A DNA stretch of 64,000 nucleotides from an uncultured Olsenella sp. (GTDB taxonomy: Bacteria; Actinomycetota; Coriobacteriia; Coriobacteriales; Atopobiaceae), in the NCBI GenBank assembly GCA_900314495.1, contig OMVJ01000011.1, positions 1 to 64,000 of the forward strand, in the 5' to 3' direction. This document shows positions 7,362 to 15,991 of this stretch, piece by piece. Positions within the stretch are counted from its first letter, which is position 1. Each line of letters starts with the position of its first letter. The position numbers and the translations under genes were made by a program. Under the pieces are notes generated by a model. That model saw nothing but the letters and a program-made list of their open reading frames with translations. It did no database searches and was not told the DNA's origin.

Positions 7362-8369
7362 CTAGCAGGCCTGCCCGATGAGGCGGTTCGCGTTCCGCCA
7401 CAGGGCCTGGTAGGTGTCCTTCTCGGGGCAGACGCCCGCAATGCTGCGCACGCTGGCAACGCACGCCGCGGAGAAGGCGACCATGGCGGGCTCGCACTCC
7501 TGGCCCCGCAGGGGGACGGGAGCCATGTATGGGCAGTCAGTCTCGCAGAGGATGAGGTCCGTGGGGCACTCCACGGCAGCGGCACGAATGTCGTCCGAGC
7601 GCTTGAAGGTTGCCGCGCCGCCAAAGGCCACGTAGCAGCCAAGCTCCACGAACGGCCGCATGACCTCCGGCCCCTGGGTGAAGCAGTGCAGGTCGCAGCC
7701 TGCCTGGGGCACGCCCTCCTCCTGCAGGACGCGCACGGCGTCGGCGTGGGCGGCGCAGCCCGCGTCGTCGGCGGCATCGCGAATGTGCAGCTCAACGGGC
7801 AGGTTGCGGCTGCGGGCGATCCTCAGCTGCTGGCGGAAGGCGGCAAGCTGGGCGTCTCGGGGGACCTGGCTGTAGGGACCGTAGTCAAGGCCGATCTCAC
7901 CCACGCCCACGCAGCGCGGGTCGTTCAGGAGCGCGTCCAGCCGGGAGAGCGCGGCCCCGTCCAGCCGCTCCGCGCCGTAGGGGTGGGCCCCCGCCACCAG
8001 GCGGATGTTGTCCACAAGGTCCGGAACGTCCCAGCCGGTGAAGTCCGGCGGCACAAGCCCGTGCTCCGCGCACTCCTCCACGCGCTCCCGGGCACGCCGG
8101 GTAATCTGGTCCAGCCACGCCAGGAAGGCGGGGACGTCGGCCACGTCGTCCGTAGGGTCCACGGGCACGACCAAGAGCCTGACGCCCGCGATGGCCGCTC
8201 GGCACAGGGCGATGGAGGCCTCGTGGGCGCGGAAGGACGTCAGGTGGCCATGGCTGTCCGCCAGCGGCGCAAGCGCAACGGGCAGGGGCTTGGCCCTGCC
8301 CTTCTTGTCGTGGAACAGCTCTCCGTCGGCGAGGGTCAGCTCGTCCACGGAGACGGGTACGCTAGGCAT
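7362..8369 (-). CDS. tatD: TatD family metal-dependent hydrolase / DNase
   Basis: 335 residues; the TatD TIM barrel occupies about residues 35-335 after an unusual polar N-terminal extension of roughly 35 residues. Metal and catalytic motifs are present: DSHGHL (usual DxHxH), VGVGEIGLDYG, PVELHIRDA, DLHCFTQG and CETDCPYMAP. TatD enzymes are 3'-5' exonucleases or deoxyribonucleases acting in DNA repair and turnover. The start overlaps the rsmA stop by 8 bases, so metG, rsmA and tatD form one translationally linked unit, a common bacterial arrangement. Confidence 0.9.
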   Translation of the reverse strand: MPSVPVSVDELTLADGELFHDKKGRAKPLPVALAPLADSHGHLTSFRAHEASIALCRAAIAGVRLLVVPVDPTDDVADVPAFLAWLDQITRRARERVEECAEHGLVPPDFTGWDVPDLVDNIRLVAGAHPYGAERLDGAALSRLDALLNDPRCVGVGEIGLDYGPYSQVPRDAQLAAFRQQLRIARSRNLPVELHIRDAADDAGCAAHADAVRVLQEEGVPQAGCDLHCFTQGPEVMRPFVELGCYVAFGGAATFKRSDDIRAAAVECPTDLILCETDCPYMAPVPLRGQECEPAMVAFSAACVASVRSIAGVCPEKDTYQALWRNANRLIGQAC

Positions 8370-9441
8370 CGAAGGCCTCCAGGCCAGAAGCGGACCCCGG
8401 AATCACCATTCCGTCGTGCACGATGTCCGGTGCGTCGACGTCGCCCAAGTCCTCTCCCCGCGTCTCCGCCAGCGCGTGCGCAAGCCAGACGAAGTCCTCC
8501 ACGGAGAGCGTCTCCGCCCGGGAGCGGGGGTCTATTCCGGTGGCGGCAAAGGCGGCGTCCAAGGCCTCCTTGGGGTAGCCCGAGGCGGCCATGGAGTTGC
8601 GGATGGTCTTCCTGCGCTGGGCGAAGGCGGCGTCGATAACCTGGGAGGTCTCGCGCACCGCATGGGACGAGAGGGGCACTCCGTCGGGGCCCGCCACCGG
8701 CGCACGGTCTATGCGCACCACGGCGGAGTCAACGTGGGGTGCCGGGGCAAAGTTCTCCGGACCCACCTCGAAGCGACCCACCACTCGCCCGTACAGGTTC
8801 AGCTTGGCGGTGTAGGCCCCGTAGTCGCGGGAGCCGGGCGTGGCGGCAATGCGGTCCGCCACCTCGGCCTGCACCATCACGACGGCGCGGTGCAGGTGAT
8901 GCATGGTCTCGAACGAGCGCAGGATGACGGTGGCGGCAACCTGGTAGGGCAGGTTGGACACGAGCTTGCGCGGGCGCGGGTCCAGGCCCTCTATGTTGAG
9001 GGAGGTGACGGCCTGCGTAAGCTGATCCGGGGTGACCTTGAGGGCGTCCCCCATGATCAGGGCAAAGCGCTCGGAATCACGCGCGCAGGTCTCCGCAAGG
9101 ACGGGCTCCAGGGAATGGTCCGCCTCCACGGAGACCACGGCACCGGCACGCGCGAGCATGGCCACGGTGAGCGTGCCTATGCCAGGGCCCACCTCGAACA
9201 CGACGTCGTTGTCGTGCAGGTGCGCCAGGTCCAGAATCCCGCCAATCACGGCGTCGTTCACCAGGAAGTTCTGGCCCAGCCGGTGCTTGGTGTTCAGGCC
9301 GAAGTGCTCGATGACGGAGCGCGTCTCACGATGGTTCGCCAGCCACGAGTACGGCAGGCGATCGGTGGTACTGGAAGGGTCCGAGAGGTCGGGCCCAGGC
9401 TGGTCGGGTTCTTGGTGGCCGGGCGTTTGGTTGTCGGGCAC
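8362..9441 (-). CDS. rsmA: 16S rRNA dimethyladenosine transferase RsmA/KsgA
   Basis: 359 residues, longer than the usual 270 because of polar tails at both ends. The SAM domain shows LGQNFLVND, VFEVGPGIGTLT (motif I), the acidic VEAD and GDALK, and the adenine-methylase motif SNLPYQVA. The C-terminal part contains FAPAPHVDSAVVRI and QRRKTIRNSM. The enzyme dimethylates two adjacent adenosines in helix 45 of 16S rRNA during 30S maturation. GTG at 9441 has AAGGAG upstream. The start is 9 bases after the metG stop, and the end overlaps tatD. Confidence 0.95.
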   Translation of the reverse strand: MPDNQTPGHQEPDQPGPDLSDPSSTTDRLPYSWLANHRETRSVIEHFGLNTKHRLGQNFLVNDAVIGGILDLAHLHDNDVVFEVGPGIGTLTVAMLARAGAVVSVEADHSLEPVLAETCARDSERFALIMGDALKVTPDQLTQAVTSLNIEGLDPRPRKLVSNLPYQVAATVILRSFETMHHLHRAVVMVQAEVADRIAATPGSRDYGAYTAKLNLYGRVVGRFEVGPENFAPAPHVDSAVVRIDRAPVAGPDGVPLSSHAVRETSQVIDAAFAQRRKTIRNSMAASGYPKEALDAAFAATGIDPRSRAETLSVEDFVWLAHALAETRGEDLGDVDAPDIVHDGMVIPGSASGLEAFDA

Positions 9442-9450
9442 AAGTACTCC

Positions 9451-11061
9451 TTACTTCTTGGCTTTGGCGAGGCGCGGGAAGAGCGCGTCGCCCTTGGTCA
9501 CGGGGAGGCCGCCCTTGAGCTGGCCCCACTCGCATGCGGCGGCAAGGTCGCAGGTGTCAACCTCGTCACCCAGGCTCATGCGGCGCAGGACCTCCGCGGA
9601 GGTGGTGGGCATGAAGGGTGCCAGCAGGTGGGCGCAGATGCGGATGCTCTCCAGCAGGTTGACGATGATGTCCTTGAGCTCGCCGGCACGGGCAGGGTCC
9701 TTGGCGACGGCCCAGGGTGCGGTGTCCTCGATGTAGTGGTTGGCGGCGTGGACCAGCTCCATGACCACGTCCTTGGCCTGCACGTACTGGAGCTTGTCCA
9801 TGTGCTGGGCGTAGCGTGCCGCAATGCCCTGGGCCACGGTGCGCAGGGGGTTGTCCTTGCTGGCCCAGCCCTCGTCCAGCTGGGGCGTCTTGCCGTCAAA
9901 GTACTTGGCGCTCATGTTGAGGGAGCGGGACACGAGGTTGCCCCAGCTGTTGGCCAAGTCGGCGTTGTAGACCTGCTCCATGCGGTCGAAGCTGATGGCG
10001 GAGTCCTCGCCGTGCACGACGTCAGTCATGAAGTAGTAGCGGTAGCCCTCCACGCCCAGCATGTCTATGACGTCCTGCGGGGCAATGGCGTTGCCGCGGG
10101 ACTTGGACATCTTCTCGCCCTTGCCCGTCTGCTCGTTGCGGACCATGAGGAAGCCGTGGGCAAACACGTGCTCCGGCAGGGCCGCGCCAATTGCCATGAG
10201 CATGGCCGGCCAGATGATGCAGTGGAAGCGGATGATGTCCTTGCCCACCACGTGGTACTGGGCCGGCCAACGGTAGGCAAGCTCCGCCGCGGCCTCCGGG
10301 CCGTCCTGGCCGTAGCCCACGGCCGTCATGTAGTTTAGAAGGGCGTCAAACCAGACGTAGGTCACGTGCTTCTCGTCGAACGGGACCTTTATGCCCCAAT
10401 CGAAGCTGGTGCGGGAGACGGAGAGGTCCTGCAGGCCGCCCTCCACGAAGCTGCGCACCTCGTTCATGCGGAAGTCGGGCTGGACGAAGTCCGGGTGCTC
10501 CTCGTACAGCTTGAGGAGCCTGTCCTGGAAGGCGCTGAGCTTGAAGAAGTAGGACTCCTCCTGCACGCGCTCCAGCGGACGGCCGCAGTCCGGGCAGAGG
10601 TGCTGGCCCTCCGTGTGGTTGGCCTCGTCGGACTTGGAGACCTGGGTCTCTGTGAAGTAGGTCTCCTCCGGCACGCAGTACCAGCCGTCGTAGCTGCCCT
10701 TGTACAGGTAGCCAGACTCCTTCATACGCTCCCACAGGTACTGCACGGCCTTGACCTGGCGCGGCTCCGTCGTGCGAATGAAGTCGTCGTTGGAAATCTC
10801 CAGCGTCTTCCACAGGTCCTTGAAGAGCGGAGCCTGGGAATCGCACCACTCCTGCGGCTGCATGCCGTGGTTGCGGGCGGCCTCCTCCACCTTCTCGCCG
10901 TGCTCGTCCATGCCGGTGAGGAACTTGACGTCGTAGCCGGAGGCGCGACGGTAGCGCGCCTGCACGTCGCAGAGGATGGTGCAGTAGGCGGTGCCCAGGT
11001 GCGGCGCGGCGTTGACGTAATAGATTGGCGTGGTGATGAAGAAGGGCTTCTTGTCTGCCAT
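9451..11061 (-). CDS. metG: Methionyl-tRNA synthetase
   Basis: 536 residues. Class I features: TTPIYYVNAAPHLGTAYCT at the HIGH position (here HLGT), DEHGEKVEEAA, one zinc knuckle CPDCG, FDWGIKVPFD, WFDALLNYMTA, and the KMSKS loop GEKMSKSRGN. The anticodon-binding domain follows, and the protein ends there with no C-terminal Trbp111-like tRNA-binding domain. It charges initiator and elongator tRNA-Met. The start MADKKPFF at 11061 has GAGGAG upstream. The frame stays open beyond this, but that part reads as low-complexity translation of the neighbour region. It is the first gene of metG-rsmA-tatD. Confidence 0.95.
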   Translation of the reverse strand: MADKKPFFITTPIYYVNAAPHLGTAYCTILCDVQARYRRASGYDVKFLTGMDEHGEKVEEAARNHGMQPQEWCDSQAPLFKDLWKTLEISNDDFIRTTEPRQVKAVQYLWERMKESGYLYKGSYDGWYCVPEETYFTETQVSKSDEANHTEGQHLCPDCGRPLERVQEESYFFKLSAFQDRLLKLYEEHPDFVQPDFRMNEVRSFVEGGLQDLSVSRTSFDWGIKVPFDEKHVTYVWFDALLNYMTAVGYGQDGPEAAAELAYRWPAQYHVVGKDIIRFHCIIWPAMLMAIGAALPEHVFAHGFLMVRNEQTGKGEKMSKSRGNAIAPQDVIDMLGVEGYRYYFMTDVVHGEDSAISFDRMEQVYNADLANSWGNLVSRSLNMSAKYFDGKTPQLDEGWASKDNPLRTVAQGIAARYAQHMDKLQYVQAKDVVMELVHAANHYIEDTAPWAVAKDPARAGELKDIIVNLLESIRICAHLLAPFMPTTSAEVLRRMSLGDEVDTCDLAAACEWGQLKGGLPVTKGDALFPRLAKAKK

Positions 11062-11132
11062 GTGGGACTCCTCATGATGGATTGACAATCGTTGATTGTA
11101 GCGTCCGGAGCGCCGCATTACGGGCACACACA

Positions 11133-11175
11133 CCAAATAACCCAGAGGGACGGCCATGGCTGGTCGTCCCCCTGG
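11133..11175 (-). terminator. Terminator-like hairpin after the HerA-like gene
   Basis: CCAGAGGGACGG pairs imperfectly with the segment around 11163-11174 (CGTCCCCCTGG), followed on the minus strand by GGGTTATTTGG. It is a near copy of the element at 1341-1384; see findings. Confidence 0.45.
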
Positions 11176-11213
11176 AATTCCGAAGTCCTGGCTGCGTTTG
11201 GCGCAGCGGCGAT

Positions 11214-12803
11214 CTACCTCAGGCCCTTGAAGATGCCGCGGACGATCTGGCGCGAAGCCTCGCGGCCGATGGTGCCCAGCATGCTGCCGACCTGGCGGTT
11301 CACCTGCTTGCGAATCTGCTCCTCGCGCCTCTCGCGCGCACGCTCCGCCTTTGCGGCCTCCTGCTCGCGCCGACGCTGTTCCTTTGCCTCCTCGGCTGCG
11401 CGCTGCTTCTCTGCCTTGGCCTGGGCAGCCGCCTTCTGCTTCTCGAACTCCGCGCGCTCCTTCTCCAGCTGGGCACGCTCCGCGGCAAGTTGGGCGTCCG
11501 CCTGGGCCTTGGCCTTGATGCCGGCTATGTCCTCGTAGGCGGACTGGCGATCCACCGCCGTGCCGTACTTTGCCATGAGGTCTGCCTGGCCGCTGGAGAC
11601 CTGGGAGAGGACCGCCGCGTCGGCCGCCGCCATGCGGCACTGGGGGAAGAGGACCTTGGCGCGCTCCACCACGCTGGGGCTGCCCTCCTCGTCCAGGAAG
11701 CTGACCAGGGCTTCGCCCGTGCCAAGCGCCTGGAGCGCCTCCTCGGAGTCGAAGGCGGGGTTGGGACGGAAGCTCTCCGCCGCGGCGCGCACGCTCTTGC
11801 GCTCCGCGGGCGTGTAGGCGCGCAGGCCATGCTGCACGCGGTTGGAGAGCTGGGCCAGGACCTTGTCGGGGATGTCGCTGGGGCTCTGCGTGATGAAGTA
11901 CACGCCCACGCCCTTGGAACGGATGAGCTTTACCACCTGCACGATCTTGTCTCCCAACTCCTTGGGCATGCCGTCAAAGAGCAGGTGGGCCTCGTCAAAG
12001 AAGAAGACGAAGCGGGGCTTCTGCAGGTCGCCCACCTCGGGCAGGCGGTCGTACAGGGCAGAGAGCATCCACAGCAGGAACATGGCGTAGATCTGTGGCG
12101 TCTGGATGAGCTTGGCCGCGTTGAGCACGTTCACGTAGCCTCGGCCGTCCGGCGCGGTGGCAAACCAGTCGTTGAGGTCCAGCGCGGGTTCGCCGAAGAA
12201 GATGTTGCCGCCCTGGTTCTCCACCTCTATGAGCGCGCGCTGGATGGCACCCACGGACTGCGGCGACACGTTGCCGTAGGTGGTGGTGAGGTCGGAGCGG
12301 TGCTCCGACACGTAGCCCAGCATGGCGCGCAGGTCCTTGAGGTCTATGAGCAGGAGGTTCTGGTCGTCCGCCACGCGGAAGACTATGTTGAGCACGCCCT
12401 CCTGCACCTCCGTCAGGTCAAGCAGGCGGCTGAGGATCTCTGGCCCCATGTCCGACACCGTGACGCGCACGGGAATGCCCTCGCCGCCCGTCATGTCCCA
12501 GATGCGCGTGGGGCAGCCCTGGAACTTCACCGCCGCCGGGTCCAGGTTGAAGGTGTCCGCGCAGCGCTTCTGTATGAAGCTGGTGAGCTCGCCCGCCTGC
12601 GCCATGCCCGTGACGTCGCCCTTGACGTCGGCCATGAAGACCGGCACGCCCGCCTGCGAGAAGCCCTCTGCCAGGACCTTGAGCGTGACCGTCTTGCCCG
12701 TGCCGGACGCGCCGGCGATGAGGCCGTGGCGGTTGGCCTGGTTGAGCAGCAGGTAGCAGGGGTTGTCGCCTTGGGCAACCCAGATCTTGTCTTCCGCGAG
12801 CAC
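11214..12803 (-). CDS. HerA-like (DUF853) ATPase
   Basis: 529 residues. Walker A is GASGTGKTVTLK (about residues 31-42) and Walker B is RFVFFFDEAHLLF. An FITQSPSDIP stretch follows, the usual arginine-region sequence of DUF853/YjgR proteins, which belong to the HerA/FtsK ATPase clan. The last 110 residues form a long charged coiled coil (AERAQLEKERAEFEKQKAA) ending in a conserved GSMLGTIGREASRQIVRGIF. The function of the family is not firmly known; DNA translocation is assumed from the clan. GTG at 12803 has AGAAGGAGG. It is flanked by repeats on both sides and is monocistronic. Confidence 0.85.
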   Translation of the reverse strand: MLAEDKIWVAQGDNPCYLLLNQANRHGLIAGASGTGKTVTLKVLAEGFSQAGVPVFMADVKGDVTGMAQAGELTSFIQKRCADTFNLDPAAVKFQGCPTRIWDMTGGEGIPVRVTVSDMGPEILSRLLDLTEVQEGVLNIVFRVADDQNLLLIDLKDLRAMLGYVSEHRSDLTTTYGNVSPQSVGAIQRALIEVENQGGNIFFGEPALDLNDWFATAPDGRGYVNVLNAAKLIQTPQIYAMFLLWMLSALYDRLPEVGDLQKPRFVFFFDEAHLLFDGMPKELGDKIVQVVKLIRSKGVGVYFITQSPSDIPDKVLAQLSNRVQHGLRAYTPAERKSVRAAAESFRPNPAFDSEEALQALGTGEALVSFLDEEGSPSVVERAKVLFPQCRMAAADAAVLSQVSSGQADLMAKYGTAVDRQSAYEDIAGIKAKAQADAQLAAERAQLEKERAEFEKQKAAAQAKAEKQRAAEEAKEQRRREQEAAKAERARERREEQIRKQVNRQVGSMLGTIGREASRQIVRGIFKGLR

Positions 12804-12826
12804 GTTGGCCTCCTTCTGCGTGGCAG

Positions 12827-12893
12827 GGGGGACGTTTCCCTTTTGTCACGCGTGACAAAAGGGAAACGTCCCCCTGTCACGCGCCCTGTCTCA
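12827..12893. repeat. Paired GTGAC-type hairpin repeat after fbp
   Basis: 12827-12850 and 12851-12874 are perfect inverted copies with no loop, core GGGGGACGTTTCCC joined to TTTTGTCACG. A further GACAGGGCGCGTGACA segment reaches 12893, so the TGA stop of fbp is part of the repeat. It probably also ends fbp transcription. Confidence 0.85.
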
Positions 12894-14801
12894 CCGTTCC
12901 AGAATCACACCTGAATCGTACGCTTCCAACAGGTCCTTCAGGTCGGCAATCTGCTCGCGCACCTCGTCGCCGGTGTCGGTGTCTGAAACCAGCTGCGGGC
13001 GGTCGTACCTCTCTATGACCGTGCTCTCGCTCTTGATGTCCGCGTCCCGCTCCAGCGCGGCCTCCACCGTCTGGAAGGGGCGGTGGGCACGCAGCGTGAG
13101 GGCATTGTCGTCAGAGACCAGGGTGAAGCCCGCGATGCCCGTCGTGTCGTGGTAGGCCCTGCAGAAGCCGCCGTCTATGATCAGCAGCTTGCCGCCTGCC
13201 CGCACGGCGCTCTCGCCCTTGCTCACCTTGATGGGGGTGTGGCCGTTGATGATGTGGCCGCGAACTGGGTCCGCGCCAAACTCGCGCAGGATCGTCTCGC
13301 ACGTGCGGGGCTCCAGCGTGAGGCTCCAGTACGCGTTGCGCGGCTCGGCCCAGGTGGACTTGTCACGCACCAGGGTGCGCTCCAGGGTCTTGGTCACGCG
13401 ACCAGAGAGCGGCGAGCACTTGCCGCACCACAGGTACCACATCCAGTCAAGCGACTGCTGGTCGTGCGCCTGCCAGGCGTGCCGCGCCGCGCGGTCGCAG
13501 AAGTCGAAGTACGCCTTGCCGGAAAGCCGCCTGCCAGCGCAATCCATCATGTGGAGCGTGCCGTCGTCGTTCATGGGCACGCAGCCGTGGAAGAGCAGGT
13601 CGCCGTTGTGCACCAGGTAGACGGAGCCACGGTCAAAGAGGAAGTCCACGTGGGCCTGGAGCTTGGCGGACTCGCGGAAGGAGCGCACCAGGTCCCGGAT
13701 GACCTCGTCCTCCTCCGGCGTGAGCTCGTAGGGGTGCGCGGGGTCGAAGGTGGGGAAATCGGTGGTGGAAAGATCGTAGTCCCTGCCATTCATGTGCAGT
13801 ACGCCCGCGGAAGGGTCCAGCCCGTCCAACAGGAGCCTGCCCGTAAGGTCGAAGCCGGGGTTCCTCATTATGAGCTGACCCTCCAGCTTGAGCAGGATCA
13901 TGGATATTGCCTTGACCTCCGCGGACATGCCCCCCGTGGCGGATTCGTCACGGTAGGTGTGCTCCGCGAAGAGCGCAAGCTCGCGAAGGGATATGCCGTA
14001 GGCGCTCTCCAGTATTGAATAGGCGTCGTAGCGAACGTTGTTCCGGACCACCGTGGCGACACAGGCAGCAGAGCCCGCCGCAGCGCCCATCCACAGGATG
14101 TCGTGGTTGCCCCACTGGATGTCAACGTTGTGGTGCCTCATGAGGCGGTCCAGGATGCGGTCGGCATGCGGGCCGCGGTCGAAGAGGTCGCCCACGATGT
14201 GCAGCCGGTCCACCGCAAGCCGCTTGATGAGGGCCGCGAGGGAGAGGAAGAAGTCCTCCGCGGAGCCCGTCTCGATGATGGACTCGATAATGCGCACGTG
14301 GTAGTTGTGCCTGTTCAGGTTGCGGATGCCCGCCTCGTGCAGCAGCTCCTCGATGATGTAGGCGTACTCCACTGGCATGGCCTTGCGGACCTTGGAGCGC
14401 GTGTAGGAGTTGGACAGGTAGCGCGCGATGCGCACCATGCGGTGCAGGGTCTCCCGGTACCATTCCTCGGTGTCGCGGTGCTGGGCGCGAATGAGCTCCA
14501 GCTTCTCGGCCGGGTAGTATATGAGCGTGCAGAGCTCAGCCTGCTCCGCGTCGGAGAGCTCTCCCTCGTAGGTGGCGCGCACGCGCTCGCGGATGACGCC
14601 GGAGCAGCTGTTGAGGATGTGGTTGAAGGCCTCGTCCTCCCCGTGCACGTCGCTCATGAAGTGCTCCGTGGCCCTGGGCAGGTTGAGAATGGCCTGCAGG
14701 TTGATGATTTCCGTGAACACCGCCTGGCGCGTGGGGAACTTCTGGGCAAGCAGCCGCAGGTACTTGAGCTCCTCCTGCGTGGAGAACATCGTTTGTTGCA
14801 A
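12891..14801 (-). CDS. fbp: Fructose-1,6-bisphosphatase class III
   Basis: About 636 residues, the class III size (B. subtilis type). The calcineurin-like metal motifs are in place: MSDVHGEDEAFNHIL, VGDLFDRGPHADRI, IQWGNHDILWMGAA and INGHTP. Further family stretches are LMRHHNVDIQWGNH and VRGHIINGHTPIKV. The enzyme dephosphorylates fructose-1,6-bisphosphate for gluconeogenesis. The start is uncertain. TTG at 14801 lies 8 bases after AGAGGAG and is my choice; an ATG six codons earlier has no ribosome site and another sits four codons later. The gene lies between two hairpin repeats, so it is probably transcribed alone. Confidence 0.9.
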   Translation of the reverse strand: MQQTMFSTQEELKYLRLLAQKFPTRQAVFTEIINLQAILNLPRATEHFMSDVHGEDEAFNHILNSCSGVIRERVRATYEGELSDAEQAELCTLIYYPAEKLELIRAQHRDTEEWYRETLHRMVRIARYLSNSYTRSKVRKAMPVEYAYIIEELLHEAGIRNLNRHNYHVRIIESIIETGSAEDFFLSLAALIKRLAVDRLHIVGDLFDRGPHADRILDRLMRHHNVDIQWGNHDILWMGAAAGSAACVATVVRNNVRYDAYSILESAYGISLRELALFAEHTYRDESATGGMSAEVKAISMILLKLEGQLIMRNPGFDLTGRLLLDGLDPSAGVLHMNGRDYDLSTTDFPTFDPAHPYELTPEEDEVIRDLVRSFRESAKLQAHVDFLFDRGSVYLVHNGDLLFHGCVPMNDDGTLHMMDCAGRRLSGKAYFDFCDRAARHAWQAHDQQSLDWMWYLWCGKCSPLSGRVTKTLERTLVRDKSTWAEPRNAYWSLTLEPRTCETILREFGADPVRGHIINGHTPIKVSKGESAVRAGGKLLIIDGGFCRAYHDTTGIAGFTLVSDDNALTLRAHRPFQTVEAALERDADIKSESTVIERYDRPQLVSDTDTGDEVREQIADLKDLLEAYDSGVILER

Positions 14802-14821
14802 CCCAACCACTCCTCTCATGG

Positions 14822-14883
14822 GACGCGGGGGGACGCACCTTCTGTCTCATTCAAATGAGACAGAAGGTGCGTCCCCCCGTCTC
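14822..14883. repeat. Paired GAGAC-type hairpin repeat
   Basis: 14827-14851 and 14854-14878 are perfect 25-bp inverted copies separated by CA, core GGGGGGACGCACCTT then CTGTCTCATT. Outer GAGAC/GTCTC bases extend the pairing. It starts 7 bases after the stop of the next minus-strand gene upstream and lies about 20 bases before the fbp start. Confidence 0.85.
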
Positions 14884-14890
14884 CCGGCAT

Positions 14891-15829
14891 CTAGTGCTTT
14901 GACAACCAGTGCTTGGCCTCCACGCGGTCAGCCAGCGTTCCGCCCTCAAGGTTCACGTAGGTGAAGTCCTCCCGGGCCTCCTCCAGCTCTCCGCGCCGCG
15001 CAAGAATCCTTCCGCGGTCGAAGCGCGCCTCGACGTATGGCAGCTTGTTGACCGCCGCGTCGATTACCCTCTCGCTCTGCACCTGGCACTGCTCCAGGTC
15101 GTCACCAAAGCAGGACGCGGCGAAGGTGGCCTCGAGCAGCAGCTGGTCGCTCTCCTTGATGAGGGGGTGCTTGCCATACATGCGGGAGTCGATGTCCTTT
15201 GCCAGCGAGAGGATTTCCTCCACGGACCTCTGGTCGCCCTTCGCCTTGGCCACGACCAGCCGCAGGTTGGCCAGGTTGATGGCGCGGCCAAGCTCCACGA
15301 CCTTGCCCTTGGGGTCCCCCTGGCCCACCGAGTCCGCCAGGGCGAGCGCCTCCTTGTACTCGTGCATGTAGGCCATGCACATGCCGCGCCACACGCTGAG
15401 GTTGTCGCGCAGGGCCGCCTGGGCCTTCTGACGCTTGGCCGACTTCCGCTTGCCAGCGGCCTCCGCGTCCTCGCGCTCCTCCAGCTTGCTCAGCACCTTG
15501 AGCATCTTCCTGGGATCGCAGTCCTGCACCAGGATGGCCGAGATGGACTTCCACGAGTCGTTGGAGGTGCGCTGTTCCATGTTGAGCGTGCCGCGCGCCG
15601 CCACGGCGTAGGCCATGATGCCCACGAGCGCAACGAAGAAGCTGCTGCGCAGAATAACGACAACGACGACGAGCGTCATGAGGAAGATGCCCGCGAGGGA
15701 GAGGGTGCGAACCTTGCGGAGCTCCCTGACGTGCGTCTGCACGACCTCCTCCGCATCCATGTTTATGTACTTGGACGCGGGAAACAGCCGCGCCTCGTCC
15801 TCCACCTTGTTGTTGAGCTCGCTCGACAT
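14891..15829 (-). CDS. Membrane protein with TPR-like C-terminal domain
   Basis: 312 residues. After 45 polar residues come two adjacent membrane segments (about 46-66, TLSLAGIFLMTLVVVVVIL, and 68-83, FFVALVGIMAYAVAA). The remainder is a cytoplasmic helical region with a charged stretch EREDAEAAGKRKSAKRQK. Helix pairs resemble tetratricopeptide repeats (WRGMCMAYMHEYKEALALAD; EARFDRGRILARRGELEEAR). No enzyme motif is visible. It may be a scaffold at the membrane. ATG at 15829 has GAGGGGG upstream. The 162-base A+T-richer gap upstream (15830-15991) probably holds its promoter, but no clear -10/-35 pair stands out. Confidence 0.65.
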   Translation of the reverse strand: MSSELNNKVEDEARLFPASKYINMDAEEVVQTHVRELRKVRTLSLAGIFLMTLVVVVVILRSSFFVALVGIMAYAVAARGTLNMEQRTSNDSWKSISAILVQDCDPRKMLKVLSKLEEREDAEAAGKRKSAKRQKAQAALRDNLSVWRGMCMAYMHEYKEALALADSVGQGDPKGKVVELGRAINLANLRLVVAKAKGDQRSVEEILSLAKDIDSRMYGKHPLIKESDQLLLEATFAASCFGDDLEQCQVQSERVIDAAVNKLPYVEARFDRGRILARRGELEEAREDFTYVNLEGGTLADRVEAKHWLSKH

Positions 15830-15991
15830 TGGATTCCCCCTCGGGCAAAACACGATATCAGGATGTTAGTAAACTAGTTTTGCACAGTGCATGGCACCAC
15901 GATAATTCCAATCACCTGGAATTCAATCGCGATGAGTTTTTATCATACGACGCCCATGGCCCCGCAACCACGTCGCAGGCGCCGAACGAGC

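Noticed and set aside
8005-10338. Very long plus-strand open frame (777 codons) opposite tatD, rsmA and metG
   Set aside because: It is a by-product of high G+C third positions on the opposite strand. Its translation has no domain and is rich in Ala, Gly, Val, His and Arg, while the minus-strand genes have complete motif sets.
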